Below are positions 47,286-54,920 of a stretch of DNA of 64,000 bases, in pieces. The notes beneath the pieces are model-generated. The model ran no database searches. It was not told the origin of the DNA and worked only from the letters and a program-made list of their open reading frames with translations. A program made the position numbers and the translations under genes. The first letter of the stretch is position 1. Every line of letters starts with the position of its first letter. This stretch comes from Nostoc sp. ATCC 53789. Its GTDB lineage: Bacteria; Cyanobacteriota; Cyanobacteriia; Cyanobacteriales; Nostocaceae. The stretch is from the NCBI RefSeq assembly GCF_009873495.1, contig NZ_CP046703.1, positions 2,604,001-2,668,000 on the forward strand, written 5' to 3'.

Positions 47286-47873
47286 CTACATAATTTGCTG
47301 TAAATTCAACACAAATCCGGGTAGGATATTTTCTCCTGATAAACTAGCAGGATTGTCTAATATCTCTACATCTTTACCTGGACGATAAATTTCTACTCGC
47401 TTGTTTTTCCGGTCAATTAACCAGCCTAATTGAGAGCCATTTTCTATATATTCTTGCATTTTCTCCTGTAAGTCTTTCAACGAATCAGTACGAGAACGCA
47501 ACTCTACTACAAAATCAGGACAAATTGGGGCAAATTTTTCTTGTTGTTCTAGGGTTAAAGTATTCCACCGCTCAATTTTTACCCAAGAAAGATCAGGAGA
47601 ACGTTCTGAACCATTAGGTAAGGTGAAACCAGTTGAAGAGTCAAAACCTTTGCCTAATTTAGTCTGTTTATTCCAGATTCCTAATTCAACAACCATATCA
47701 AAATTACGGTTGCCAGTATCACTACCTGTAGGTGGCATAATTAATAATTCCCCTGATGCTGTACGCTCAAATCGATAATCGCGGTTTCTCTGACACATCT
47801 CGAAAAATTGATCGTCAGTTAAGTCGATTTTCAACTTGACTGTAGAAGGTAAAGTGGTTGTAACAGCATTCAT
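47286..47873 (-). CDS. Uma2 family (DUF820) putative nuclease
   Basis: 195 residues. PD-(D/E)xK-type pattern of the Uma2 family: SPDLSWVKIERW, CPDFVVELRSRTDSLKDLQEKMQEYIENGSQLGWLIDRKNKRVEIYRPG. Catalytic residues are Asp in SPDLS, Asp-Phe-Val-Val-Glu and the following Arg where Lys or other polar residues occur. Uma2 proteins are abundant in cyanobacteria with multiple copies per genome; function unknown. It converges on the split gene with two bases between. Confidence 0.9.
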   Translation of the reverse strand: MNAVTTTLPSTVKLKIDLTDDQFFEMCQRNRDYRFERTASGELLIMPPTGSDTGNRNFDMVVELGIWNKQTKLGKGFDSSTGFTLPNGSERSPDLSWVKIERWNTLTLEQQEKFAPICPDFVVELRSRTDSLKDLQEKMQEYIENGSQLGWLIDRKNKRVEIYRPGKDVEILDNPASLSGENILPGFVLNLQQIM

Positions 47874-48030
47874 AAGCTATCCTGAGCATCTTACTTTCTA
47901 GTTTAGTGCTGTGTGGGGTTGTGTGGGGTGCGATCGCATCAACATAAATCGGCTTAGTATATATGCAAAAATTGCTAGTATAAATTTTTACTAATTCAGG
48001 CTATTCAGGAGCGATCGCTAAACTTTATCT

Positions 48031-48147
48031 TCAGGATTCAGCTTCAAAAATATTAAACTGAGCGAGTTTTGATTCCAGCTTTTCTAAGTCTTCATTCTCA
48101 ACAATCAAACTTTCTAGCAATGCTCGTTCTGTTGCAGGGGTTGTCAT
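48031..48147 (-). pseudogene. Truncated 38-codon gene, nuclease N-terminal fragment
   Basis: From ATG 48147 to TGA 48031 the product starts MTTPATERALLESLIVENED and ends SKLAQFNIFEAES. This is like the first part of a cyanobacterial PD-(D/E)xK family protein in which FNIFEA is followed by about 300 more residues. The rest is missing: 47874-48030 does not code for it. A gene remnant is most likely; a functional short protein is possible. Confidence 0.55.
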
Positions 48148-48288
48148 TACTAATGAATTTTTCCTGGGACGACAGTTGTATTGTTCCCATAAATTCAGCA
48201 ATAATTACTCTTGTAGGAGAAAATAAGACAGAAACAAGGATTTTCGCAAGAGCAGAATTTTAAATTTTTAATTAGACGACAGCAACAC

Positions 48289-48909
48289 TTAACCCGCTTC
48301 AATTAAGCTTCGTTCAGGTAGCGTGACTCCGTTAAATAAGCAGTGGTGTAGATTGACCCCAGTCAGGTCTACTTCAGTTAAATCAATGTCAATTAAATCC
48401 GTTTTACACAAAATAGCTTTGGTGAGACTGGCATGACTCAGGTCTGTGTTGCTCAACTTTGTGCCAGTCAGGTTTGCACCACTGAGATTTGCTCCAGCCA
48501 AGTTGACACCACTGAGGTTAGCATAGCGCAAGTCTGCTCCAGCCAAGTTTGCATTACTGAGGTCAGCATCATGCAAGTCTGCTAAACGCAGGTCTGCTTT
48601 TATAAGGGAAGCCTTATGCAAGTCCACCTTCCTAAGAGTTGCCCGAATCAGATTAGCAGTCTTGAGGTTTGCTAAAATCAGATTTGAGCCACTTAGATCG
48701 GTTCTCCATAAGGTCGCCGCAGTCAAATTTGCTTCAATTAAGTTTGCTCCGCGTAGGTTAGTCTGTGATAAAGTCGCGTTAGCCAAGTTAGATCGATTCA
48801 AGTTGATTCCAGCTAAACACACCTCGCTGAGGTTAACTAAGTGCAGGCTTACTTGAGTGAAATTTCTCTCTCCTGCACAATAGCGTTTGAGAAGTTCATT
48901 AGCATCCAT
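48289..48909 (-). CDS. Cytoplasmic pentapeptide-repeat protein
   Basis: 206 residues from the ATG at 48909, with GGAAGG eight bases upstream; another ATG lies at 48933. Starting with a short head (MDANELLKRYCAGERNFTQ), about 30 tandem A(D/N)LXX repeats follow, e.g. LANATLSQTNLRGANLIEANL. There is no signal peptide, so unlike the protein at 11425 it stays in the cytoplasm. Such repeats form a beta helix; the function is unknown. CAGG/AAGTCTGCTCCAGCC-type DNA repeats follow from the protein repeats. Confidence 0.88.
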   Translation of the reverse strand: MDANELLKRYCAGERNFTQVSLHLVNLSEVCLAGINLNRSNLANATLSQTNLRGANLIEANLTAATLWRTDLSGSNLILANLKTANLIRATLRKVDLHKASLIKADLRLADLHDADLSNANLAGADLRYANLSGVNLAGANLSGANLTGTKLSNTDLSHASLTKAILCKTDLIDIDLTEVDLTGVNLHHCLFNGVTLPERSLIEAG

Positions 48910-49176
48910 ACAGCTTGCCTTCCAAATTTCCATTTTTCACCTGAAAATTACAGTATCAAATCAATAATTTCTGAAAATACTTCTTATTAAGAGACTTTTA
49001 AAACTTCGCACCAAGATTAAAATTATTTAACAATCTTTTACAATATTGCCGATGAGAATGGTTGCTTTCAAAAAGTATTAGAGGAAGCCGTTATCCTGAT
49101 AAGTTTCTTTTGCTTAAACGTGGTGAGGTGCTTGCTCTTTCACTCATCCACGCTTAAGCAATGACTAATCTAGCTT

Positions 49177-50139
49177 TTACTTACGTACTAGGTTCAGTAA
49201 TTCTTTAGGAGAAGCAAGCAAGTCAATCGCTACGAAGAAAATTTTGCCTTGAGGATCGAGCAAAAACCGCCATGCAATATTCATTCCCACACTTGCACCG
49301 AACCAAGGGGTTTGGACTTTGCCGGTGACTTTAACTTGGGTATAGCCATCTTCTACTGGCTCGGATATACCACGCTCTGGTATCATTTTTAATCCCTGGC
49401 ATTCTTCACGCATATAAGCGCGGATTGCATCTTGACCAATAATCGGTCTTTCAAAGGGAGGTTGCAAACCACCTTCAGAGGTAAACAGAGCAACAGCAGC
49501 ATCAAAGTCATTGGCATTCATGTTGTTGATATAGCCAAGCACTGTAGGGTTGTTGATACCCTCAATGGTGACTTTAGTTCGAAATGCTGGTGCTGTGGGT
49601 GGAGCAACAGGTTCTGAGACTTTTTTGTAACTACCGGGAGCGTTCGGGTCAAATCCCATGCTCACTACGGTATTGCGGAGAATTGTGATTTGTTGACCTG
49701 AATCAGCATTTCTGATTGCTTCTAACACATCAGCAGCCTTGGGAGAAAGCTTGTAGCCTTCTGGAATAGGAGCAACGATTCCCTGAGCCATCCATTCTCC
49801 TAACTGATACCAAAAGCCCAACTTGATGTTTACAGTGAAAGATGCATAAGAACGGCAGAGGGGAGTGTCAGCACGATTAGCTAAATCATACATGACTCGT
49901 GTTTGAGCCTCGAAAGGCATCTGCTTAATTTGTTCAAGTAAGCCTTGTGCGAGTACCATGTTAGCTGCTCCAGGAGCGGCAACCGTAATACTTCTACCCA
50001 TCTCGGTATAAGCAAACCAGAGTAATGCTAGTTGATCTTCAGCATTGAGTTGAGAGAATGATTCGACAACAGTTGGAACAACGTCAGCAACTAGCGTGCC
50101 GGGAAAAATACTTTGAGCCGACTTGATGGTAAAAGACAT
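49177..50139 (-). CDS. ocp: Orange carotenoid protein
   Basis: 320 residues, the OCP size. In blue-green light OCP turns from orange to red, binds the phycobilisome and drains energy as heat. The helical N-domain has Trp41, Tyr44 and Trp110; the NTF2-like C-domain has Tyr203 and Trp290, corresponding to the keto-group hydrogen-bonding pair Tyr201/Trp288 of Synechocystis. The domain-interface pair Arg155 and Glu246 (Glu244 there) is kept. The residue after ASW in Synechocystis OCP is Phe101 here (RSYASFTVNIKLGFW). No fluorescence recovery protein gene adjoins it, although many OCP1-type genes have one. Confidence 0.97.
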   Translation of the reverse strand: MSFTIKSAQSIFPGTLVADVVPTVVESFSQLNAEDQLALLWFAYTEMGRSITVAAPGAANMVLAQGLLEQIKQMPFEAQTRVMYDLANRADTPLCRSYASFTVNIKLGFWYQLGEWMAQGIVAPIPEGYKLSPKAADVLEAIRNADSGQQITILRNTVVSMGFDPNAPGSYKKVSEPVAPPTAPAFRTKVTIEGINNPTVLGYINNMNANDFDAAVALFTSEGGLQPPFERPIIGQDAIRAYMREECQGLKMIPERGISEPVEDGYTQVKVTGKVQTPWFGASVGMNIAWRFLLDPQGKIFFVAIDLLASPKELLNLVRK

Positions 50140-50822
50140 AGCAGATGTTCCCTAAAAAAATTACAGTTCTATCGGATGTGAAAATTAAATGTGCAAAGAC
50201 AGAGGGGAAATGCGTTTAGCTGTTGATAAAGGTACTCAGCATTCTTTGTATAGGTGTAGCCCATCGTGGACATCGCTTTACCAAAGATATTGCGAGTTGA
50301 GTAACTACATAGTTATTTAAAAAACTATGGTTAGTAGTGATTTAACGCATTTATCTTGCTTTTGTATCTTTATGTAAAGAAACATAACAATTCCGTTACA
50401 AATAAGCAATACTTTCTCAGCTATAAAATGATAATTTTTGTTTATGTAAATGATAAGTTTTACTGAAGTTACATTAAAGGCAATTAATGCTTTTGTGTGT
50501 ATTCATTCACAAGAGCATAGGCGTAGCCCGTCGTACACATCACACGTCTCTAGATTTATCAAAGTTACGCAAACAATCTTTTACCAAACCTATTGTGCTG
50601 TCGTACACATCTTTTATCTTTTGGCATGAATCCAAAAGACCCCAATACTGCTCGGTTAACCATTTTTAACTCGGCATTGGGTTTGGGGAAAAGGTTAAAG
50701 GGTAAAGGTTAAAGGTTTTTTCTTTCCCCTTTCCCCTTAACCGACAAGTATTGCAAAAGACCCGACCTGCTTAGTGCGGTTCTTACTACCTTTTTTATTG
50801 TGTCAAGTACTTGCAAAAAATA
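50140..50822. other. Intergenic with dispersed repeats, OCP upstream
   Basis: Contains three pieces of the GTAGCCCGTCGTACACATC repeat (about 50265, 50521 and 50600), the third copy of the AATACNNNTCGGTTAA element at 50644-50752, and the OCP promoter region (50140-50250). A 60-codon plus-strand frame runs through the repeats and is not a gene. Confidence 0.65.
50644..50752. repeat. MITE-like element, TIR family AATACNNNTCGGTTAA, copy 2
   Basis: Left end AATACTGCTCGGTTAA, right end read inward AATACTTGTCGGTTAA. The inside is GGGTAAAGGTTAAAGG facing CTTTCCCCTTTCCCC. The ends agree with the copies at 21983 and 60227. Confidence 0.72.
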
Positions 50823-50850
50823 TTTACAATAAGTTACATTCATTTACAGA
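50823..50850 (+). promoter_or_regulatory. HLR1 (RpaB site), three repeats
   Basis: TTTACAAT-AA-GTTACATT at 50823-50840 fits the HLR1 consensus (G/T)TTACA(A/T)(A/T)NN(G/T)TTACA(A/T)(A/T) at every position, and a third unit, TTTACAGA, follows with the same 10-base period at 50843-50850. It lies 22-50 bases before the hli start codon. RpaB bound here keeps high-light genes off in low light in other cyanobacteria. Confidence 0.85.
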
Positions 50851-50872
50851 AGACAACAATAAAAAGTAAAAG

Positions 50873-51085
50873 ATGACAAATAAAGGCTTTACTATTAACG
50901 AACGCGGTCAACTCAACAGATTTGCGATTGAACCCAAAATTTATGTTGATGAAACCCCACGGACAGGCTTCACCGAATATGCCGAAAAACTCAATGGTCG
51001 TTTGGCAATGATTGGTTTTATCTCACTCATCGCGTTGGAAGTTTTCACCGGATACGGTTTAATTGGATGGCTAACTAGTTTTTAG
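50873..51085 (+). CDS. hli: High-light-inducible protein (HLIP)
   Basis: 70 residues with one membrane helix holding the chlorophyll-binding motif EYAEKLNGRLAMIGFISLIALE (E-x-x-N-G-R-x-A-M-x-G-F). HLIPs bind chlorophyll and carotenoid, and protect chlorophyll-binding proteins during assembly or high light. The N-terminal 35 residues precede the helix, with FAIEPKIYVDE as the usual lead. The HLR1 array lies just upstream. The next gene, 65 bases on, is probably in the same operon. Confidence 0.95.
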   Translation: MTNKGFTINERGQLNRFAIEPKIYVDETPRTGFTEYAEKLNGRLAMIGFISLIALEVFTGYGLIGWLTSF

Positions 51086-51150
51086 AGAACAACACTTCAG
51101 ATTTACGAATTTTCTCCAGTTGACAAATAAAACAATTTAAAGGCAAACTT

Positions 51151-51390
51151 ATGAAAACTGATTTTGATTACCCCAGAAAAGATTTGATTGGAACAGTCGT
51201 TTTTAGACCTGATTTCAACAACTTTGAGACCATCAATGCAAATCAAGCGTGGTCATTGTTTTTTACTGGCGGTCAAGATGATAAGGGACTGGGACAAGAA
51301 ATTGAATTCGGCAGATTTTTCACTAATCTCTTAATCGCTATTGGAGTAACTGGAATGATTTGGGCGATTTATTTCACTCAATTAGGATGA
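51151..51390 (+). CDS. Small membrane protein downstream of hli
   Basis: 79 residues from ATG 51151 with AAGG seven bases upstream. A soluble head with PRKDLIGTVVFRPDFNNFETINANQAWSLFFTGG leads to one C-terminal membrane helix (LLIAIGVTGMIWAIYFTQL). It lacks the HLIP motif. I do not recognise the family. Its spacing from hli and the single terminator behind it indicate a two-gene high-light operon. Confidence 0.72.
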   Translation: MKTDFDYPRKDLIGTVVFRPDFNNFETINANQAWSLFFTGGQDDKGLGQEIEFGRFFTNLLIAIGVTGMIWAIYFTQLG

Positions 51391-51426
51391 ACAAATTTGT
51401 TCATTTTTTTGGTAACTTCAATGGAG

Positions 51427-51458
51427 GTCTTGGATTGGGATACCAAGACTTATTTTTG
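51427..51458 (+). terminator. Terminator of the hli operon
   Basis: 7-bp stem GTCTTGG / CCAAGAC with a 9-base loop, followed by TTATTTTTG. Confidence 0.7.
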
Positions 51459-51505
51459 CTTTTCAATAAGTCTAAAAAAGTCTCTTTAGCTTTGGGAAAA
51501 TTTCG

Positions 51506-51766
51506 ATGTTGATTGGATTTATAAAGCTTCCTAATTTGTCACGGTATTGTGGATACATGGGCTTAGAAGTAGCAGAAATGGTTTCCAAACATCTTGCAGT
51601 TCAAAGCAAAACCTATGTAATTCAAAATAGAAGAATATTGATCAATCAACTGTTAAAGTCTGGTCTAGATTCTCATACAGCAAATCGAACTGTTACTGTG
51701 CTTATATCAAGTCCGGTTTTACAACTAACCAATAAAAATCAGTTGGCCATTAATTGCAAGCGATAG
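51506..51766 (+). CDS. Small hypothetical protein
   Basis: 86 codons from ATG 51506. Helical N-terminal part with IKLPNLSRYCGYMGLEVAEMVSKHLAVQSKTYVIQ, then RRILINQLLKSGLDSHTANRTVTVLIS. No known domain, and no strong ribosome-binding site. It is a reading frame of doubtful status. Confidence 0.4.
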   Translation: MLIGFIKLPNLSRYCGYMGLEVAEMVSKHLAVQSKTYVIQNRRILINQLLKSGLDSHTANRTVTVLISSPVLQLTNKNQLAINCKR

Positions 51767-52278
51767 TAACTATAAAACCATTACTTGACATCCTCACCGC
51801 CGTGTTCGCCCTTGGCGTTCCCGTTCGCGCAGCGTCTCCGTCAGGAGAAGGGTACGCACTCTTAAGAAGGAGTAATGAGTAATAAGTAATAAGTAATGAG
51901 TAAATACCCATTTTTCAGCCACTCATTACTCCTTACTCATTACTTTACAGCCGTGCTGGAAACACGGGGTTTTAAACCCATTTTTCTGATAACGAATATA
52001 ATTTTTATTTGAATTCGTATTGTAGTACATTCGTATTACAGTACGAGTTCTATTGCATTTCTTTCAGATGACTAAATAAGAATTTTAGTTACAGCGTATT
52101 TCAGGTAAATGAAGTACACGGGTAGGGGCAATTCATGAATTGCCCCTATGATTGTCTGTACCTCACCAAGTTGCAATCTGCTGTATTCTTGAACACTTGA
52201 GCGGACTTGAATTATGAGCCGCAGAACTTTAATTACCTGTTAAAGCTAGACAAAGTTCCGTCACTACTAGTCTCTAGT
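51767..52278. other. Intergenic with IS605-like remnant and palindromes
   Basis: At 51784-51975: TTGACATCCTCACCGCCGTG and, at the far end, GCCGTGCTGGAAACACGGGG then TTTTAAACCC, which look like the ends of an IS200/IS605 element without its genes; between them sit the dispersed repeat GCGTCTCCGTCAGGAGAAGG and a long inverted GAGTAATGAGTAATAAG tract. A perfect 26-bp palindrome lies at 52123-52148. No gene seen. Confidence 0.55.
52123..52148. repeat. Perfect palindrome around CATG
   Basis: 26 bases, each half TAGGGGCAATTCA. The half unit also occurs inside the MITE-like element at 2157-2299 (CATGAATTGCCCCTAG). Confidence 0.85.
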
Positions 52279-53805
52279 TCAACGCAAACAACGAATTGCT
52301 TCTAATAAACCTCTAGCTTTATTCAACGTCTCTTCGTATTCTTTTTCTGGCTCAGAATCAGCTACTAAACCTGCGCCAGCTTGTACGCTAACCGTTTTGT
52401 CATGTACTACCATTGTGCGAATTGCGATCGCAGTATTTAATTGTCCTTCAAAATCGTAATATCCATATACACCCGAATAAACACCCCTACGACTAGACTC
52501 TAACTCGTGGATAATTTCCATTGCGCGAATCTTGGGTGCGCCGCTTACCGTACCTGCTGGGAAGGAAGCTTTCAATAAATCCCATGCTGTTTTATCGGGT
52601 GCTAATTTACCCACAACATTGCTGACAATGTGCATTACATGGGAGTAGCGCTCAACTACCATTAATTCATCAACTTTGACGCTACCATTTTGACAAACAC
52701 GCCCCAAATCATTCCGCCCTAAATCTACAAGCATCACGTGTTCGGCAACTTCCTTGGGATCTTCGAGTAAATCTTGAGCGAATGCTGCATCTTGTTGGGT
52801 AGTTTTACCGCGTGGACGTGTCCCCGCAATGGGGCGTACCGTTGCTATAACTCCCCCATCTGGAGCAGTTTCGGCTTTCACCATCACTTCAGGACTGGAA
52901 CCGATGATTTGCCAATCTTGGAAGTTAAAGTAAGCCATGTAAGGCGAAGGATTTATCTGACGTAGGGAGCGGTAAAGGGCAAAGGGGTCGCCTGTGTATG
53001 GTGTTGATAGTCGCTGAGAAATTACTACTTGAAAGATATCGCCTGCTTTGATGTAGTCTTTGGCTTTTTGGACGCTAGCGCAAAAATCAGGACGGGTGAA
53101 ATTACTGTTGTATTCATCTGTTTCGCCGCTCTGCTCTTCTGCTTTCCTACTTCCTGGTGGTTTCCATTCCAACCGAGTTTTTTCTGGGGATAGGGGGAGA
53201 GATAGCTTTTCGAGCATTTGGGTGACGCGATCGCACGCTTGTTGATAGGCTGCGTGTAAATCTACATTGGGGTCACGTAAATCAGCATAAGCGATCGCCC
53301 AAATTTTTCGCTTCACCTGGTCAAAAATCAACAGCTGGTCTACCTGCATCCACAAGCCATCAGGAATATTTCGCTCATCTGGCGGATAGATTGGCACGCG
53401 CGGCTCAATCCAGTTAATCAATTCATAGCCCCAAAACCCAAATAAACCGCCAATCCCTGGCGGTAGCTGTGGTAACTTGACTGGGTGATAAGGTGCTAAA
53501 CATTCGGCTAAAGTTGCAAAAGGGTCGCCTGCAAAAACGACCTGCGAACCATCGCGGTTTAATTGGGTGGTGCGATCGCCCCTTGCTTCCAAAACCCAAA
53601 GCGGATCGCAGCCCACTAAACTATAGCGTCCTAGTTTTTCCCCACCTTCTATCGATTCCAACAAAAAGCTATAGGGCTGACCTGCACAGACTTTATACCA
53701 AGCAGATACGGGCGTATCTAAGTCCGCTACCCATTCTTGATATACCGGAACAAAGTTGCCTTGTAAAGCTAGCTGAGAAAATTCAGAGAAATCGGGGAAT
53801 ACCAT
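52279..53805 (-). CDS. trpE: Anthranilate synthase component I
   Basis: 508 residues. Makes anthranilate from chorismate with a glutaminase partner, the first committed step to tryptophan. Seen: the LLES feedback-site element (SFLLESIEGGEKLGRYS), RPDFCASVQKAKDYIKAGDIFQVVISQR, PSPYMAYF, VRPIAGTRPRG, LVDLGRNDLGRV, FPAGTVSGAPKIRAMEII and VQAGAGLVADSEPEKEYEET, which are the chorismate-binding signatures. An ADC-synthase role (pabB) is less likely given the LLES element. psaD is upstream on the same strand, with a repeat between. Confidence 0.95.
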   Translation of the reverse strand: MVFPDFSEFSQLALQGNFVPVYQEWVADLDTPVSAWYKVCAGQPYSFLLESIEGGEKLGRYSLVGCDPLWVLEARGDRTTQLNRDGSQVVFAGDPFATLAECLAPYHPVKLPQLPPGIGGLFGFWGYELINWIEPRVPIYPPDERNIPDGLWMQVDQLLIFDQVKRKIWAIAYADLRDPNVDLHAAYQQACDRVTQMLEKLSLPLSPEKTRLEWKPPGSRKAEEQSGETDEYNSNFTRPDFCASVQKAKDYIKAGDIFQVVISQRLSTPYTGDPFALYRSLRQINPSPYMAYFNFQDWQIIGSSPEVMVKAETAPDGGVIATVRPIAGTRPRGKTTQQDAAFAQDLLEDPKEVAEHVMLVDLGRNDLGRVCQNGSVKVDELMVVERYSHVMHIVSNVVGKLAPDKTAWDLLKASFPAGTVSGAPKIRAMEIIHELESSRRGVYSGVYGYYDFEGQLNTAIAIRTMVVHDKTVSVQAGAGLVADSEPEKEYEETLNKARGLLEAIRCLR

Positions 53806-53958
53806 AAATAGCTAAGAGGTTGGGCATGGGGGAGCATTGGGCATTGGGCATGGGGCATTGAAAAGACGCAGGGGGGCAGGGTGCAGGGGGTAAAGGAAAA
53901 AACTCTTCTCCGTTGCTCCCTGCTCCCTGCTTCATGCATCTTCCCCAGTCCCTAGTCC
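53806..53958. repeat. Short GGCATTGGGCATGGGG repeats
   Basis: A GGGCATTGGGCATGGGG stretch faces CTGCTCCCTGCTTCATGCA-type sequence; a further Nostocales low-complexity inverted repeat. Confidence 0.6.
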
Positions 53959-54381
53959 CTATGCGTCGTAGGTAGCTTTACCACTGAATTTGAGTTGTGA
54001 TGGATTGGGGTTTTGCCCAATGCTGCGTGGGACATAACGCACTTTTTCACGACCTTCATTCACTTTTTCGGGGAAGACACCATCAGCTGGGTGCAGTAAA
54101 GTAGTTTCTCCGTTGGGTAAAATCCGGTAAACTTTGTAGTCTGTGATTTTGAGTTTACGAAGTTGCTGACCGCCCAAAGCGATGCCATATTCTTTCCGAG
54201 CTATATACAGCAGGTTTTCGCCTTTCCGCATAGTAGCAGCACCACCTGTAGGCAGTTCAAATACTTGCTCCTTCGGGCTAGTCCAAGTGATAGCGTACTT
54301 TTCTTCCACTTCTGCTTTCTTTAGCAAGCCACCAGTGCTGCCAGCAAATAGTGGGGTTTGTCCAGAGAGTGTTTCTGCCAT
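53959..54381 (-). CDS. psaD: Photosystem I subunit II
   Basis: 140 residues from the ATG at 54381, the usual PsaD length; the frame is open 18 codons further. PsaD lies on the stromal face of PSI and forms much of the ferredoxin docking site. Seen: [40 protein letters not shown], then LARKEYG-type [16 protein letters not shown], and [26 protein letters not shown]. The basic ferredoxin-binding Lys region is kept. Confidence 0.98.
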   Translation of the reverse strand: MAETLSGQTPLFAGSTGGLLKKAEVEEKYAITWTSPKEQVFELPTGGAATMRKGENLLYIARKEYGIALGGQQLRKLKITDYKVYRILPNGETTLLHPADGVFPEKVNEGREKVRYVPRSIGQNPNPSQLKFSGKATYDA

Positions 54382-54920
54382 AAAGATGATTCTCTCAACG
54401 TTTTTAGGGAATCCTAACACCGCAACAAGGATCATATTGCGATCGCGTTATAGACTGTAACAGTTTTTAGTCATTTGTCCTTTGTTCTTTGTCATTTGTT
54501 AAAAACCAATGCCCCATACTTCTCTACCCCGGATTTCTCACGCATAGTGTAGGCAGAGGGAAAAGAGGAGTGTGGGGAGTGTGGGGAGTGTGGGGGGTAA
54601 GACTTCTTCCCCATCCTCCCACACTTCCCACACCTCCCACACCTCCCACACTTCCCACACCTCCCACACCTCCCACACCTCCCACACCTCCCACACCTCC
54701 CACACTTCCCACACCTCCCACACCTCCCACACCTCCCACACCCCTTGGATTTCTCACTTGTGAGAAATCCAAGTCTACGAGAGGCTCCGCCCTAAGCGTA
54801 GCTATGCCGCAGGCTTTACGGATTCTCTACGAGACGCTACACGTTAGCGAAGCTTTCGCTTTAGCGATACACTCAGTACAAGTGCCCAATGACTAATGAC
54901 TAATGACAAAGGACTAATAC
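54382..54920. other. psaD upstream region with minisatellite
   Basis: 54382-54470 would hold the psaD promoter (minus strand). It is followed by a 9-bp minisatellite (54570-54742), an inverted repeat of GAGAAATCCAAG type, a dispersed repeat with CCTAAGCGTAGC and GCTTTCGCTTTAGCG (54778-54862), and GTCATTAG units. Both strands show long frames through the minisatellite only because 9 bp is three codons. Confidence 0.7.
54570..54742. repeat. 9-bp minisatellite CTCCCACAC
   Basis: Three GTGTGGGGA units at 54570-54597, then about 14 units of C(T/C)CCCACA(C/T) at 54615-54742; the two blocks are complementary and can form a long hairpin. Units vary only at one position (CTCCC or TTCCC). Confidence 0.9.

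Noticed and set aside
48069..48263. 64-codon plus-strand frame
   Set aside because: Antisense to the 38-codon gene fragment at 48031-48147, which has recognisable family sequence.
50487..50669. 60-codon frame upstream of hli
   Set aside because: It runs through GTAGCCCGTCGTACACATC dispersed repeats and has no ribosome-binding site.
54390..54470. HLR1-like GTTACAGTCTATAAC in the psaD upstream region
   Set aside because: Only the first half fits the consensus; the second repeat is poor.
54489..54896. Long frames on both strands rich in PPTPPT, SHT or GGV repeats
   Set aside because: They are translations of the 9-bp minisatellite, which keeps every frame open.
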